From assembly GCA_016704275.1 (NCBI GenBank), contig JADJAK010000001.1:372001-436000 (forward strand): a DNA stretch of 64,000 nucleotides, given 5' to 3'. This document shows, in pieces, positions 51,745 to 61,108 of this stretch (position 1 is its first letter; every line of letters starts with the position of its first letter). The notes under the pieces were generated by a model. It was not told where the DNA came from, searched no databases, and saw nothing but the letters and a program-made list of their open reading frames with translations. The DNA is from Gemmatimonadota bacterium (GTDB lineage Bacteria > Gemmatimonadota > Gemmatimonadetes > Gemmatimonadales > GWC2-71-9). A program made the position numbers and the translations under genes.

Positions 51745-52509
51745 TCAGTCGAGCATCCCGGTCGTCGGCGACGATGGAATGGCGACTTCACGGCGGGGCA
51801 TCCGGCCCGAGAGATACGCCGCACGGCCGGCGTCGACCGCCAGCCGCATTGCGTGCGACATGCCGACCGGATCGGTGGCCTCGGCGAGGGCGGTGTTCAT
51901 GAGGATGCCATCGACGCCCTGTTCCATCACCAGGCAGGCATCGGAGGCCGTGCCGACGCCGGCGTCAACGATGATCGGCACCGAGAGCCGCGACTTGATG
52001 GTGCGAATGAAGTAGGGATTGAGCAGGCCGAGCCCCGAGCCGATCGGCGAGGCGAGCGGCATCACGGCGACGGCGCCGGCTTCTTCGAGGCGCAACGCGG
52101 TGATCAGGTCGTCGTTGGTGTAGGCGAGAACCTTGAAGCCTTCCTTCGCGAGCACCTTGGTGGCCTCGAGCAGCCCGGCGGTATCGGGCAACAGCGTGGC
52201 CTGATCGCCGATCACTTCGAGCTTCACGAAGTCATTGAACCCGGCCTCGCGTCCGAGGCGCGCGTACCGGATGGCCTCGTCGGCGCTGTAGCAGCCTGCC
52301 GTGTTCGACAACAGGAAGAAGCGTTCGGGGGAGAGGTGATGCAGGATCCCCTCCTCGGCATTGCGATCGAGATTCACGCGACGCACGGCGACGGTGACCA
52401 CCTCGGCCCCCGACGCGGTGATGGCGTCAATCATCTCCTGATTGGTGCGGTACTTCCCGGTGCCCACCATGAGACGGGACCGAAAGGTGACGCCGGCAAT
52501 CTCCAGCAT
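51745..52509 (-). CDS. thiG: Thiazole synthase
   Basis: 254 residues. ThiG builds the thiazole phosphate of thiamine from deoxyxylulose-5-phosphate, dehydroglycine and ThiS-thiocarboxylate. Characteristic segments are SRLMVGTGKYRTNQEMIDAI, FVKLEVIGDQATLLPD with the Schiff-base Lys, AVMPLASPIGSGLGLLNP and IIVDAGVGTASDACLVMEQG. It starts directly after the thiS stop. Together with thiS and thiE it makes a thiamine sub-cluster; thiC, thiO/H and thiD are not in the window. Confidence 0.96.
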   Translation of the reverse strand: MLEIAGVTFRSRLMVGTGKYRTNQEMIDAITASGAEVVTVAVRRVNLDRNAEEGILHHLSPERFFLLSNTAGCYSADEAIRYARLGREAGFNDFVKLEVIGDQATLLPDTAGLLEATKVLAKEGFKVLAYTNDDLITALRLEEAGAVAVMPLASPIGSGLGLLNPYFIRTIKSRLSVPIIVDAGVGTASDACLVMEQGVDGILMNTALAEATDPVGMSHAMRLAVDAGRAAYLSGRMPRREVAIPSSPTTGMLD

Positions 52510-52710
52510 TCAACCACCTCCGACGAAATGAACGATCTCCACCACATCCCCGTCCGCGAGCGGCGTGCTCGCGAGCGCGGGACGGCGGATGATGACGCGA
52601 TTGTGTTCGACGACCACCGCGCGCTGGTCAAGCCCCAGCTCGGCGAGGAGTTCCTCGACCGTGCGGGACTTCACGATGTCGCGGCGGTCGCCGTTGATGA
52701 CTAGCTCCAT
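52510..52710 (-). CDS. thiS: Sulfur carrier protein ThiS
   Basis: 66 residues with the ubiquitin-like ThiS fold (MELVINGDRRDIVKSRTVEE, LADGDVVEIVHFV) ending in Gly-Gly-Gly. The terminal Gly-Gly is adenylated and converted to a thiocarboxylate that supplies sulfur to ThiG. The start overlaps the thiE stop by 10 bases, and thiG follows without a gap. Confidence 0.95.
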   Translation of the reverse strand: MELVINGDRRDIVKSRTVEELLAELGLDQRAVVVEHNRVIIRRPALASTPLADGDVVEIVHFVGGG

Positions 52711-53369
52711 GCGTGCTCCGGCATCCGTGTTGCACGGTGATCGGTGACCGGTGGCCGGTGACCAGTGGCGCTCAACGCCGCCTCATAGCTATCGTCCGCA
52801 TCCCACACCGCCCCGATCGCGGCGACGCCCCAGGCGCCGGCGTCTCGCGCCTCGCGCGCGCGTGCGCTGGTGACGCCGCCGATCGCGTAAACCGGACATC
52901 CGAGCCGTGCGGTGGCCTCGATCAGGCCGAGGCCGACGCCCGGTCGCCCGGGATGCGACGCGCTTTCCCAGATGGTCCCGACGATCAGTGCGTCAGCCTC
53001 TTCGGCGACGGCGGCTTCGGCCTCGGCGAGGGAATGCACCGACCGCAGATGAAGGTAGTCCGGTCCACCGGTGATCCGGCGCAGGTCGGCCAGGGGGAGA
53101 TCGCTCGCGCGGGCGATCACGCCGTGTGCGCCGCTCGCGCGGGCAATGTCCGCGCGCCCCGTGACGAGGACGCTGGCCATCGGGGGGAGGGCGAGAGCGA
53201 CGAATCGGACGGCCAGCGCGGTCAGCGCCTCGCCCGACCCGCCGGGCAGTCTCGCGACGAGGGCGACCGTCGGCCCGACGGCCGCGATGGCGGCAGCCCG
53301 GATGCCCAGGTCGTCCCGAGCCGCGATGCGCGCGTCGGCCATGGCGAGGAGGCGCGGGAGCGGCCTCAC
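52701..53369 (-). CDS. thiE: Thiamine-phosphate synthase-like protein (ThiE/TenI)
   Basis: 222 residues from the GTG overlapping the fmt stop (GTGA). The ThiE/TenI barrel is recognisable from GAHGVIARASDLPLADLRRI, LHLRSVHSLAEAEAA, ALIVGTIWESASHPGRPGVG, CPVYAIGGVTSARAREARDAGAWGVAAIGAVWDA. ThiE joins hydroxymethylpyrimidine diphosphate to thiazole phosphate; TenI-like members are thiazole tautomerases, so the exact role is open. The last 20 residues (TGHRPPVTDHRATRMPEHAW) are encoded largely by a GGTGACCG short-unit repeat and are not part of the fold. Confidence 0.85.
   Translation of the reverse strand: MRPLPRLLAMADARIAARDDLGIRAAAIAAVGPTVALVARLPGGSGEALTALAVRFVALALPPMASVLVTGRADIARASGAHGVIARASDLPLADLRRITGGPDYLHLRSVHSLAEAEAAVAEEADALIVGTIWESASHPGRPGVGLGLIEATARLGCPVYAIGGVTSARAREARDAGAWGVAAIGAVWDADDSYEAALSATGHRPPVTDHRATRMPEHAWS
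52736..52768. repeat. GGTGACCG short-unit palindromic repeat inside the thiE 3' end
   Basis: GGTGATCGGTGACCGGTGGC followed by CGGTGACCAGTGG consists of overlapping GGTGACC/GGTCACC-type palindromes. It lies within the last codons of thiE, adding a His/Pro/Arg-rich tail. Its style matches the other intergenic short-unit repeats. Confidence 0.75.
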
Positions 53370-54313
53370 TGGAAGTGCGCGCCCTCTCTCGTCTGGAGGC
53401 CGGTCGCCCACGCGGTGGCGGTCATTCGTCGGCGCCCGGCGGCCTGCACGTCGCCGAGGAGGAGCCACCCCTCGCCGCAGACGACGGCTGGCCCTTCCGG
53501 AAGGAAGTGCAGGGTGCCGGGCGTTTCGGGTGCCGTCGAGGGCGGCGCAGGCAACGGAGTGCCGCCGAAGAGCTTCACGTCGGCGCCGTGGAAGGTGGTC
53601 CAGGCACCGGGCGCCGGATCCATGGCGCGAATCTGATGCGAGACCGCGACGGCGTTCGCATCCCAGCGGAGCCGCGCGGTGGCGCGGTCAATCTTCGGCG
53701 CGTGGGTCACGCCGTCGGCAGCTTGCGGCGTTGGGGTCTCGCCGGCCGCGATCGGCGGCAACGCCTCCACGAGGGCCTTCGCGCCGAGATCGGCGAGGCG
53801 CTCGAAGAGGATGCCGGTCGTGTCGGTGGGAAGGATCGGTGTGCGGCGCTGCAACCAGACCGCGCCGGTGTCGAGCCCTTGCTCCATCCGCATGATCGCG
53901 ACCCCCGTCTCGGGGTCGCCGCTCAGGACCGCCCAGTGGATCGGGGCCGCACCGCGCCAGCGCGGCAGCAGCGAGGCATGCACGTTGACGAAGCCGAGGG
54001 GGAGCAGTGCCAGCAGGTCGGGGCGCAGGAGGTGGCCATAGGCGACCACCACGCCGATGTCCGCCTTCAGGTCGCGCAGCTGCGCGAGGAACTCGTCGCC
54101 GCGCGGGCGCTCGGGCTGCAGGACGGGGATGCCGGCCGTGAGGGCGCGGGTCTTGATGGGGGGACGGATCGGCGGGCCAGGTTGGCGATCGGGGCCAACA
54201 TCGCGGTACCGATCGGGTTGGGTCACGACCGCCACCACATCGTGGCCGGCGGCCATCAGCGCATCGAGGCTCGGGACGGCGAACTGCGGCGTCCCGAAGA
54301 AGATGATCCGCAT
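53366..54313 (-). CDS. fmt: Methionyl-tRNA formyltransferase
   Basis: 315 residues from the ATG at 54313, sharing one base with the def stop. Fmt formylates initiator Met-tRNA. Seen are IIFFGTPQFAVPSLDALMAAGH, the catalytic region VVAYGHLLRPDLLALLP, the S-L-L-P motif in VNVHASLLPRWRGAAPIHWA, GLDTGAVW and the C-terminal oligonucleotide-binding part. def lying directly upstream is a very common arrangement. Confidence 0.96.
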   Translation of the reverse strand: MRIIFFGTPQFAVPSLDALMAAGHDVVAVVTQPDRYRDVGPDRQPGPPIRPPIKTRALTAGIPVLQPERPRGDEFLAQLRDLKADIGVVVAYGHLLRPDLLALLPLGFVNVHASLLPRWRGAAPIHWAVLSGDPETGVAIMRMEQGLDTGAVWLQRRTPILPTDTTGILFERLADLGAKALVEALPPIAAGETPTPQAADGVTHAPKIDRATARLRWDANAVAVSHQIRAMDPAPGAWTTFHGADVKLFGGTPLPAPPSTAPETPGTLHFLPEGPAVVCGEGWLLLGDVQAAGRRRMTATAWATGLQTREGAHFQ

Positions 54314-54848
54314 CAACCCGCCTTTTCCGACTCCTCTTCCGGGCGCGGGGTGCGGGTGAGCTCGCCCCCATTCTCCTTCTTCCAGCGCTTCACGAGCATC
54401 TGCCGCTTGAGCGGCGAGAGATGGTCGATGAACAGGATCCCGTCGAGGTGGTCGATCTCATGTTGAATGGCGCGGGCCACCAGACCCGTCGCCTCGAGCC
54501 GGAACGGCTCGCCCTTCTCGTTGAGGGCTTCGAGGATCACGCTGTCCGGCCGAACGACCTCGGCGTACACCTCGGGGATCGAGAGGCAGCCTTCTTCCTT
54601 GCTCTCCTTGCCGGTGGCACTCACGATCCGCGGATTGATCATCGCAAAGGTCTGTCCTTCCGCATCGATGATCGCCACGCGCTGGGTGCTGCCGACCTGG
54701 TTGGCCGCGAGGCCCACGCCGCAGGCGATGTTCATCGTCTCGAACATGTCGTCGATGAAGGCGCGCAGGGCATCATCCACGACGGCAATCTCGACCGCGC
54801 GTTCGCGCAGGACCGGAGAGCCGAGCAGGTGGATGTCGAGAACCGCCA

Positions 54849-54849
<1 letters not shown>
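54313..54849 (-). CDS. def: Peptide deformylase
   Basis: 178 residues from an ATG overlapping the yajC stop (TAATG). All three metal-site motifs are present: G-V-G-L-A-A-N-Q in ACGVGLAANQVGSTQRV, E-G-C-L-S in KEEGCLSIPEVYAEVV, and H-E-I-D-H in IQHEIDHLDGILF. The enzyme removes the formyl group from nascent proteins. The charged C-terminal tail after KRQMLVKRWKKENG is a common, non-essential extension. Confidence 0.97.
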
Positions 54850-56266
<1,417 letters not shown>

Positions 56267-56794
56267 TCAGCCCAGCCCGGCGAGGATGCGCTCGACCTGT
56301 CGGCGGTGCCGCAGGTCATGTCCGGCCGCCAACCGTCGCAGCGTGTCGAAGCTCTGCGGCCCGCGTTCGCTGTGCTGCCCCACCCGTGCCAGATCCTCCG
56401 AGGTCACGCGCTCCCACACGGGGAGGTTCCACGACCGAAGCGTGCCGAACGCGAGCATCGCCTCCATCGGGTCGGTGTTGGCGCCATCGAATCGCACCAT
56501 CCACGCCGCCTCGTCGAAGCCGTGCAGCGGCGCGGCGTCCTGTGTGAGCAGGAGGCGCGCGCGCCATCCCATCGCGATCTCGGTGTCGGCGAGGTGCGCG
56601 AGCACCTGCGTCAACGACCACTGCCCCGGACCTTCCGGGGCACGGAGCACCTCGATATCGAGCGAGCCGAGGCGCTCAAGCAACCACGAGGGCGTTTCGG
56701 CGAGGATCTCGATCGGGTCGCGGTCGCCGAGGAGCGCCACCGTCTCGGCCACGTAGGCCTGGGAGGCTGCTGAGGGAATGATCGGGGTCGTCAT
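56267..56794 (-). CDS. DinB-family protein
   Basis: 175 residues from the ATG overlapping the queA stop (ATGA). The four-helix DinB/YfiT pattern is visible: GQWSLTQVLAHLADTEIAMG with a metal-binding His, then FDTLRRLAAGHDLRHRRQVE with the H-x-x-x-H pair. Members are metal-dependent thiol S-transferases or DNA-damage-inducible proteins of unknown reaction. Its place between queA and tgt suggests only co-transcription. Confidence 0.82.
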   Translation of the reverse strand: MTTPIIPSAASQAYVAETVALLGDRDPIEILAETPSWLLERLGSLDIEVLRAPEGPGQWSLTQVLAHLADTEIAMGWRARLLLTQDAAPLHGFDEAAWMVRFDGANTDPMEAMLAFGTLRSWNLPVWERVTSEDLARVGQHSERGPQSFDTLRRLAAGHDLRHRRQVERILAGLG

Positions 56795-57939
56795 CGGGAA
56801 TCTCCCACGACGCACATCGCGTCGCCGTAGCTGTAGAAGCGATAGCCGGTGGCCACCGCGTGCCGATAGGCGGTCATGGTAGTGGGGTAGCCCGCGAACG
56901 CCGCCACGAGCATCAGCAGCGTCGAGCGCGGGAGATGGAAATTGGTGATCAGCCGATCCACCACCCGAAAGGTGAAGCCCGGCGTGATCATGATGGCAGT
57001 GTCGGCGGCACCGGCGCTCACGGTGCCATCGTCCTGCGCCGCACTCTCGAGGGCACGCACCACGGTGGTCCCGACGGCCCACACCTTGTTCCCGCGTGCG
57101 CGACACGACGCAATTGCCTCGGCGGTCGCGACCGGAATCTCGAAATGCTCGCTGTGCATGGTGTGCGCGCTGATGACCTCGGCCTCGACCGGCTTGAACG
57201 TCCCGGGGCCGACCTCGAGATCCAGGTCAGTGGTCAGGACGCCCTTGGCGTGGAGTGCGGCCAACAGCGACGGCGTGAAGTGGAGGCCGGCCGTCGGCGC
57301 CGCGACGCTCCCTTCCTTGGCCGCGTACACCGTCTGGTACCGATCCTCGTCGTCGGCGGTGGGGTCGCGACTGATGTAGGGCGGCAAGGGGAGGCGGCCG
57401 TACTTCGCGATCGCCTCCTCGGCGCGCAAGCCGATGAAGCGCACGCGTCGAAAGGCGTCGGGCGTTTCTTCCAGGGTTTCAATCGCGGCGTCGTCGCCGA
57501 GGCGGATCTGCTTTCCCGGCCGCATGGCGCTGCCGGGCTTTCCCATCGCGATCCAGCTGTCGTCCGGCGCGGGATGGATCAGCAACACCTCGGCGACGCC
57601 TTGGCCCGAGGGGCGCGTCCCGAGGAAGCGCGCGTGGCGGACCTTCGTGGAGTTCCGCACCAGCAGGTCGCCGGCGGGGATCAGCGCGAGGAGATCGGAA
57701 AACCGGGAATCGCGGATACCCGCGGGCGCGTCGGGGCGGGGATTTTGTAGGGGCGACGCATGCGTCGCCCCAACCCAATCGGCGGTTCGTGTCGCGTCGC
57801 CCGGTATCGCGTCGACGCCCGCCCCGCGATCCACCACCAACAACCGCGACGCCCCCCGCTCGGCGCTCGGGTGCTGGGCGATCTGCGCGTCGGGAAGGTC
57901 GAAGGCGAAGTCGGCGGTGGTCCAGCCCTGCTCAGCCAT
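56791..57939 (-). CDS. queA: S-adenosylmethionine:tRNA ribosyltransferase-isomerase, with in-frame repeat insertion
   Basis: 382 residues from the ATG at 57939, which overlaps ruvB by 8 bases. QueA adds epoxycyclopentane from SAM to preQ1-tRNA. Family blocks are [81 protein letters not shown] and [20 protein letters not shown]. Between residues 45 and 75 there is an unusual segment ([20 protein letters not shown]) where other QueA proteins have a short loop. It is encoded by a palindromic repeat at 57750-57771 and its flanks, apparently inserted without breaking the frame. Confidence 0.94.
   Translation of the reverse strand: MAEQGWTTADFAFDLPDAQIAQHPSAERGASRLLVVDRGAGVDAIPGDATRTADWVGATHASPLQNPRPDAPAGIRDSRFSDLLALIPAGDLLVRNSTKVRHARFLGTRPSGQGVAEVLLIHPAPDDSWIAMGKPGSAMRPGKQIRLGDDAAIETLEETPDAFRRVRFIGLRAEEAIAKYGRLPLPPYISRDPTADDEDRYQTVYAAKEGSVAAPTAGLHFTPSLLAALHAKGVLTTDLDLEVGPGTFKPVEAEVISAHTMHSEHFEIPVATAEAIASCRARGNKVWAVGTTVVRALESAAQDDGTVSAGAADTAIMITPGFTFRVVDRLITNFHLPRSTLLMLVAAFAGYPTTMTAYRHAVATGYRFYSYGDAMCVVGDSR
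57750..57771. repeat. In-frame palindromic repeat inside queA
   Basis: A perfect 22-base palindrome starting GGGGCGACGCA, preceded by TGTA. It is of the same design as the pair at 25048-25069 (GTAGGGGCGAGGC...). In the queA frame its minus strand reads VGATHASP. Confidence 0.9.
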
Positions 57940-58972
57940 CGAGCAGCGAGGGCTGAGCGTCGCCCGGTCGGGTCGGGGGCGTGAGGCCGAGGCGACGGTA
58001 GGCGTGCGCGGTGGCGACGCGACCCCGTGGCGTGCGTTCGAGGAAGCCCTGTTGCAGCAGGTATGGCTCGTACACCTCTTCCACCGTGGCGGTGTCTTCA
58101 CCAACGGAGGCGGCGATGGTCGCGAGCCCGACCGGGCCGCCGCCGAACTTCTCGATGATGGCGGCGAGGATGCGCGCGTCCATGTCGTCGAGGCCGAACT
58201 GGTCGACGTTCAACCGGGCGAGCGCTTCCGCCGCGATCTCCGCCGTGATGCGCCCGTCGGCGCGGACTTCGGCGTAGTCGCGCACGCGCCGGAGCAGGCG
58301 ATTCGCCACGCGCGGGGTGCCACGGGAACGACGCGCAATTTCGGCGGCGCCGGTGGCGTCCATCGTCACGCCGAGCACGGTGGCCGAGCGCGCCACGATC
58401 GTGGTGAGGTCTTCGACGGCATAGAAGTGCAACCGTTCGACCAGGCCGAAGCGCGCGCGCATCGGTGGCGTGAGCAGACCGAAGCGGGTCGTCGCGCCGA
58501 CCAACGTGAACTTCTCGATGCTCATCGGCAGTGTCTGGCCGTGCGGCCCATCGCTCAGGCGGACGTCGACATGAAAGTCCTCCATCGCCGGATAGAGAAA
58601 CTCCTCGAGCTGCGGACGCAGTCGGTGGATCTCGTCGATGAAGAGGATGTCGCCGGGGCCGAGCCCCGTCAGCAGGCCGACGAGATCGCCCGGCTTCTCC
58701 AGCACCGGTCCGGAGGTCGTGCGGCACTGCACGCCCATCTCGCGCGCCATCAGCATCGCGAGGGTGGTCTTGCCGAGCCCCGGCGGGCCGAAGAAGAGGA
58801 CGTGGTCGAGTGCCTCGCCGCGCTTGCGCGCCGCGTCGATGGCGATCTGCAACGAGGTCCGCACCTGCGGCTGCCCGACGAACTCGTCGAGCCGCGACGG
58901 TCGCAGGGCCTGCTCGGCGCTCCCCTCCTCGGGGAGTGCGGCGGGCGTGGTGACCTCCAGGCGATCGCTCAT
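57932..58972 (-). CDS. ruvB: Holliday junction branch migration helicase RuvB
   Basis: 346 residues. The hexameric AAA+ motor of RuvABC has [19 protein letters not shown], Walker A in [18 protein letters not shown], Walker B in [41 protein letters not shown] with the sensor and arginine finger, and a C-terminal winged helix ([20 protein letters not shown]). ruvA and ruvC lie just upstream in the same transcript, with a small zinc-ribbon gene between ruvA and ruvB. Confidence 0.97.
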   Translation of the reverse strand: MSDRLEVTTPAALPEEGSAEQALRPSRLDEFVGQPQVRTSLQIAIDAARKRGEALDHVLFFGPPGLGKTTLAMLMAREMGVQCRTTSGPVLEKPGDLVGLLTGLGPGDILFIDEIHRLRPQLEEFLYPAMEDFHVDVRLSDGPHGQTLPMSIEKFTLVGATTRFGLLTPPMRARFGLVERLHFYAVEDLTTIVARSATVLGVTMDATGAAEIARRSRGTPRVANRLLRRVRDYAEVRADGRITAEIAAEALARLNVDQFGLDDMDARILAAIIEKFGGGPVGLATIAASVGEDTATVEEVYEPYLLQQGFLERTPRGRVATAHAYRRLGLTPPTRPGDAQPSLLDG

Positions 58973-58976
58973 CGGC

Positions 58977-59159
58977 TCAGGCGGCCCGCGCTTGCCAACG
59001 TGTCGGCGTCTCGCCGGGCACCACGGTGTGCTTGAGGCCGCAGTGCATGCAGCGGTCCGTCGTCTCGCGTGTGGAGGGCGGCAGCAACTTGCGATTGGTG
59101 ACGCCGCAACTGGTGCAGAGCCATTCGGCGGTGATGGCGGGGCGCGAGGTGGACCACAT
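58977..59159 (-). CDS. Small zinc-ribbon protein between ruvA and ruvB
   Basis: 60 residues, 4 bases from each neighbour. Two C-x-x-C knuckles (CTSC at about residue 15 and CMHC at about residue 37), 18 residues apart, make one zinc ribbon: [20 protein letters not shown], then [12 protein letters not shown]. Spacing and tight packing inside the ruvABC operon support a real gene. Its function is unknown; a link to Holliday junction processing is only suggested by position. Confidence 0.72.
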   Translation of the reverse strand: MWSTSRPAITAEWLCTSCGVTNRKLLPPSTRETTDRCMHCGLKHTVVPGETPTRWQARAA

Positions 59160-59163
59160 CAGG

Positions 59164-59745
59164 TCACTTCCGGGTCAGGTCGGTAAGGGCGCGGCGCACC
59201 AGCGCCGCCGTCTCGAGGGTGCCACTGCTGTCGGCGGCGGCGCGCACGGCGGCGTCCGCTTGCGCCGCCGGGTAGCCCAACGCCATCAGCGCCCGCACGG
59301 CATCGGCCGCCGGGGAGGCCACCGGCGCGGCGGCCGGCAGGTCGTCCATCCGGTCGCCGAGCTCCAGCACGATGCGCTCCGCCTTCTTGCGACCGATGCC
59401 CGAGACGGAGGCAAGCACGGCGAGGTCCTTGTCGCGGACCGCGCGGACGGTGCGTTCGGCGCCGAGGGTCGAGAGAATCGCCAACGCCAATCGTGCCCCC
59501 ACGCCGGCGGCGCCCATGAGGCGGCGGAAGACGGCCCGCTCCACGGCGCCATCGAAGCCGAAGAGCATCCAGGCGTCCTCGCGCACGACGAGTTCGGTGA
59601 GCAGGCGCACCTCGCTCCCGACCGCGGGCAGTCGCTCGAAGGTGCCGAGCGGCACCTCGACCAGGTAGCCGACGCCCCCGGAGGTTTCGACCACGATCCC
59701 CGAGGGGTCTCGCACGGCCAGCGTCCCACGCAACGAGGCGATCAT
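59164..59745 (-). CDS. ruvA: Holliday junction DNA helicase subunit RuvA
   Basis: 193 residues from the ATG overlapping the ruvC stop (ATGA). The N-terminal OB-fold (MIASLRGTLAVRDPSGIVVE, GVGYLVEVPLGTF) is followed by the helix-hairpin-helix segment ASVSGIGRKKAERIVLEL that grips the junction, and the RuvB-binding C-terminal domain (DAVRALMALGYPAAQADAAV). RuvA tetramers hold the four-way junction for RuvB. Confidence 0.96.
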   Translation of the reverse strand: MIASLRGTLAVRDPSGIVVETSGGVGYLVEVPLGTFERLPAVGSEVRLLTELVVREDAWMLFGFDGAVERAVFRRLMGAAGVGARLALAILSTLGAERTVRAVRDKDLAVLASVSGIGRKKAERIVLELGDRMDDLPAAAPVASPAADAVRALMALGYPAAQADAAVRAAADSSGTLETAALVRRALTDLTRK

Positions 59746-60236
59746 CGGGCTCCTCCGGCAAAGCGCGCCCGCGGCGCCAGTCGCATCAAGTGGGTCAGGG
59801 CGATCGCGACCCCGTCGGCGGCATCGGCTGGCTTTGGCGCCTCGACCAGGCGGAGGAGTCTCGTCACCATCGCCGCCACCTGCGGCTTCGTGGCCGCGCC
59901 AGTGCCGGTGGTGGCCCGCTTGACTTCGGCAGGAGAAATCTCGGCAACGGCGAGGCCCGCTTGGGCCGCGGCCAGCAGGACGACCCCGCGCGCATGACCA
60001 AGAATCAGTGCGCTGCGGGCGTTCTTCCCGTGGAAGATCCCCTCCACCGCGAGGGCGTCGGGCTGGTGTCGCGCGATCAAGCCGGTCACCGCGTCGAAGA
60101 TGGTGGTCAGCCGGTCCGGCAGCGCATCGGCGGCCTTGGTCCGCACGACGCCACACTCGAGCAGGCGCGTGGTACCCAGACCGCCGGAGACCACACCATA
60201 ACCGAGGGTCGCAGTACCCGGGTCGATGCCGAGCAC
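59742..60236 (-). CDS. ruvC: Crossover junction endodeoxyribonuclease RuvC
   Basis: 164 residues from the GTG at 60236. RuvC cleaves Holliday junctions. The four acidic catalytic residues are in LGIDPGTATLGYGVV (Asp), LAVEGIFHGKNARSA (Glu) and DAADGVAIALTHLMR (Asp, Asp). The usual N-terminus is two residues longer (M-x-V-L-G-I-D-P-G). In frame upstream is CTG ACC GTG, so a CTG at 60242 giving MTVLGIDPG is a likely alternative start. It begins about 15-20 bases after yebC. Confidence 0.95.
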   Translation of the reverse strand: MLGIDPGTATLGYGVVSGGLGTTRLLECGVVRTKAADALPDRLTTIFDAVTGLIARHQPDALAVEGIFHGKNARSALILGHARGVVLLAAAQAGLAVAEISPAEVKRATTGTGAATKPQVAAMVTRLLRLVEAPKPADAADGVAIALTHLMRLAPRARFAGGAR

Positions 60237-60256
60237 GGTCAGCGACCGGGCCGGGG

Positions 60257-61006
60257 TCAGGCCCCGGCCTCCTCGAGGTCCAGTGCGTCGAGATCGAGCG
60301 TCGTGAACACCTTCGAGACGTCGTCGAGCTCCTCGAGCAACTCGACCAGCTTCAGCACCTTCTGGGCTTCGACCATCTCGAGCTTGACCAGGTTCTTCGG
60401 CACCATCGCGAGGTCGGAGGATTCCGCGACGTACTTCTTCGCGGCGAGCGCCTCGGTCACGGCGTGGAAGTCATGCGGGTCGGTGCTGATGACGTAGTAC
60501 TCGCCGTCGGCCTCGAAATCGCTGGCCCCCGCGTCGAGGGCATCCTCCATCACCTTCTCTTCGGCGCCTGCGGTGATCGGGAGGAAGATCTGGCCCTTCT
60601 TCTCGAACATCCACGAGACCGAGTTGCTGGTGCCGAGGTTGCCGCTGTTGCGGGAAAAGGCATGGCGAATGTCGGCCACGGTGCGATTGGCGTTGTCGGT
60701 CGAGCCCTCGATCAGGATCGCGACGCCGCCGGCACCGTAGCCCTCGTAGGTGACTTCCTCGTAGGACACGCCCTCGAGCTCGCCGGTGCCCTTCTTGACG
60801 GCGCGCTCGATGTTGTCGCCCGGCATGTTGGCGGCCTTCGCGTCATCGATCGCCTTGCGCAGGCGGGCGTTGCTGCCCGGGTCGCCACCACCGGCCTTGG
60901 CGGCCACGGTGATTTCACGGATCAGCTTGGTCCAGGACGAGGCGCGCCGGGAATCGGTGATCGCCTTCTTCCGCTTGATCGTTTTCCATTTGCTGTGTCC
61001 AGCCAT
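60257..61006 (-). CDS. yebC: YebC/TACO1-family protein
   Basis: 249 residues; the ATG at 61006 follows a strong AGGAGG site. Diagnostic segments are MAGHSKWKTIKRKKAITDSR, GGGDPGSNARLRKAIDDAKA, MPGDNIERAVKKGTGE, YEEVTYEGYGAGGVAILIE and FSRNSGNLGTSNSVSWMF. Members bind ribosomes and assist translation of proline-rich stretches (TACO1/YeeN type) or act as transcription regulators. yebC-ruvCAB is a widespread arrangement. It is the first gene of the 20-gene leftward operon and has a well-placed promoter. Confidence 0.95.
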   Translation of the reverse strand: MAGHSKWKTIKRKKAITDSRRASSWTKLIREITVAAKAGGGDPGSNARLRKAIDDAKAANMPGDNIERAVKKGTGELEGVSYEEVTYEGYGAGGVAILIEGSTDNANRTVADIRHAFSRNSGNLGTSNSVSWMFEKKGQIFLPITAGAEEKVMEDALDAGASDFEADGEYYVISTDPHDFHAVTEALAAKKYVAESSDLAMVPKNLVKLEMVEAQKVLKLVELLEELDDVSKVFTTLDLDALDLEEAGA

Positions 61007-61031
61007 CGGGCATTCCTCCTGAGCGAACGGG

Positions 61032-61060
61032 AGAATAGCCGACGGCGCTGCGGGCGGCAA
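61032..61060 (-). promoter_or_regulatory. Promoter of the yebC-ruv-queA-...-lgt operon
   Basis: On the minus strand TTGCCG (61055-61060) and TATTCT (61032-61037) are separated by 17 bases. The -10 lies 25 bases before the yebC ATG, leaving space for the AGGAGG site. It sits back to back with the promoter of the divergent lipoprotein gene. Confidence 0.65.
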
Positions 61061-61073
61061 CGCGGCACCCCGC

Positions 61074-61102
61074 TTGCCCTCGCCCGATGCCGGCGCTAGG
61101 GT
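61074..61102 (+). promoter_or_regulatory. Possible leaderless promoter of the lipoprotein gene
   Basis: TTGCCC (61074-61079) and TAGGGT (61097-61102) are 17 bases apart, and only 6 bases separate the -10 from the ATG at 61109. Transcription would start at or next to the ATG. No ribosome site is present, which agrees with a leaderless message. Confidence 0.5.
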
Positions 61103-61108
61103 TCCCGG

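Noticed and set aside
57479..57778. Alternative frame starting [11 protein letters not shown] inside queA
   Set aside because: It is the second frame of the palindromic repeat plus queA shadow. The QueA frame contains all family motifs.
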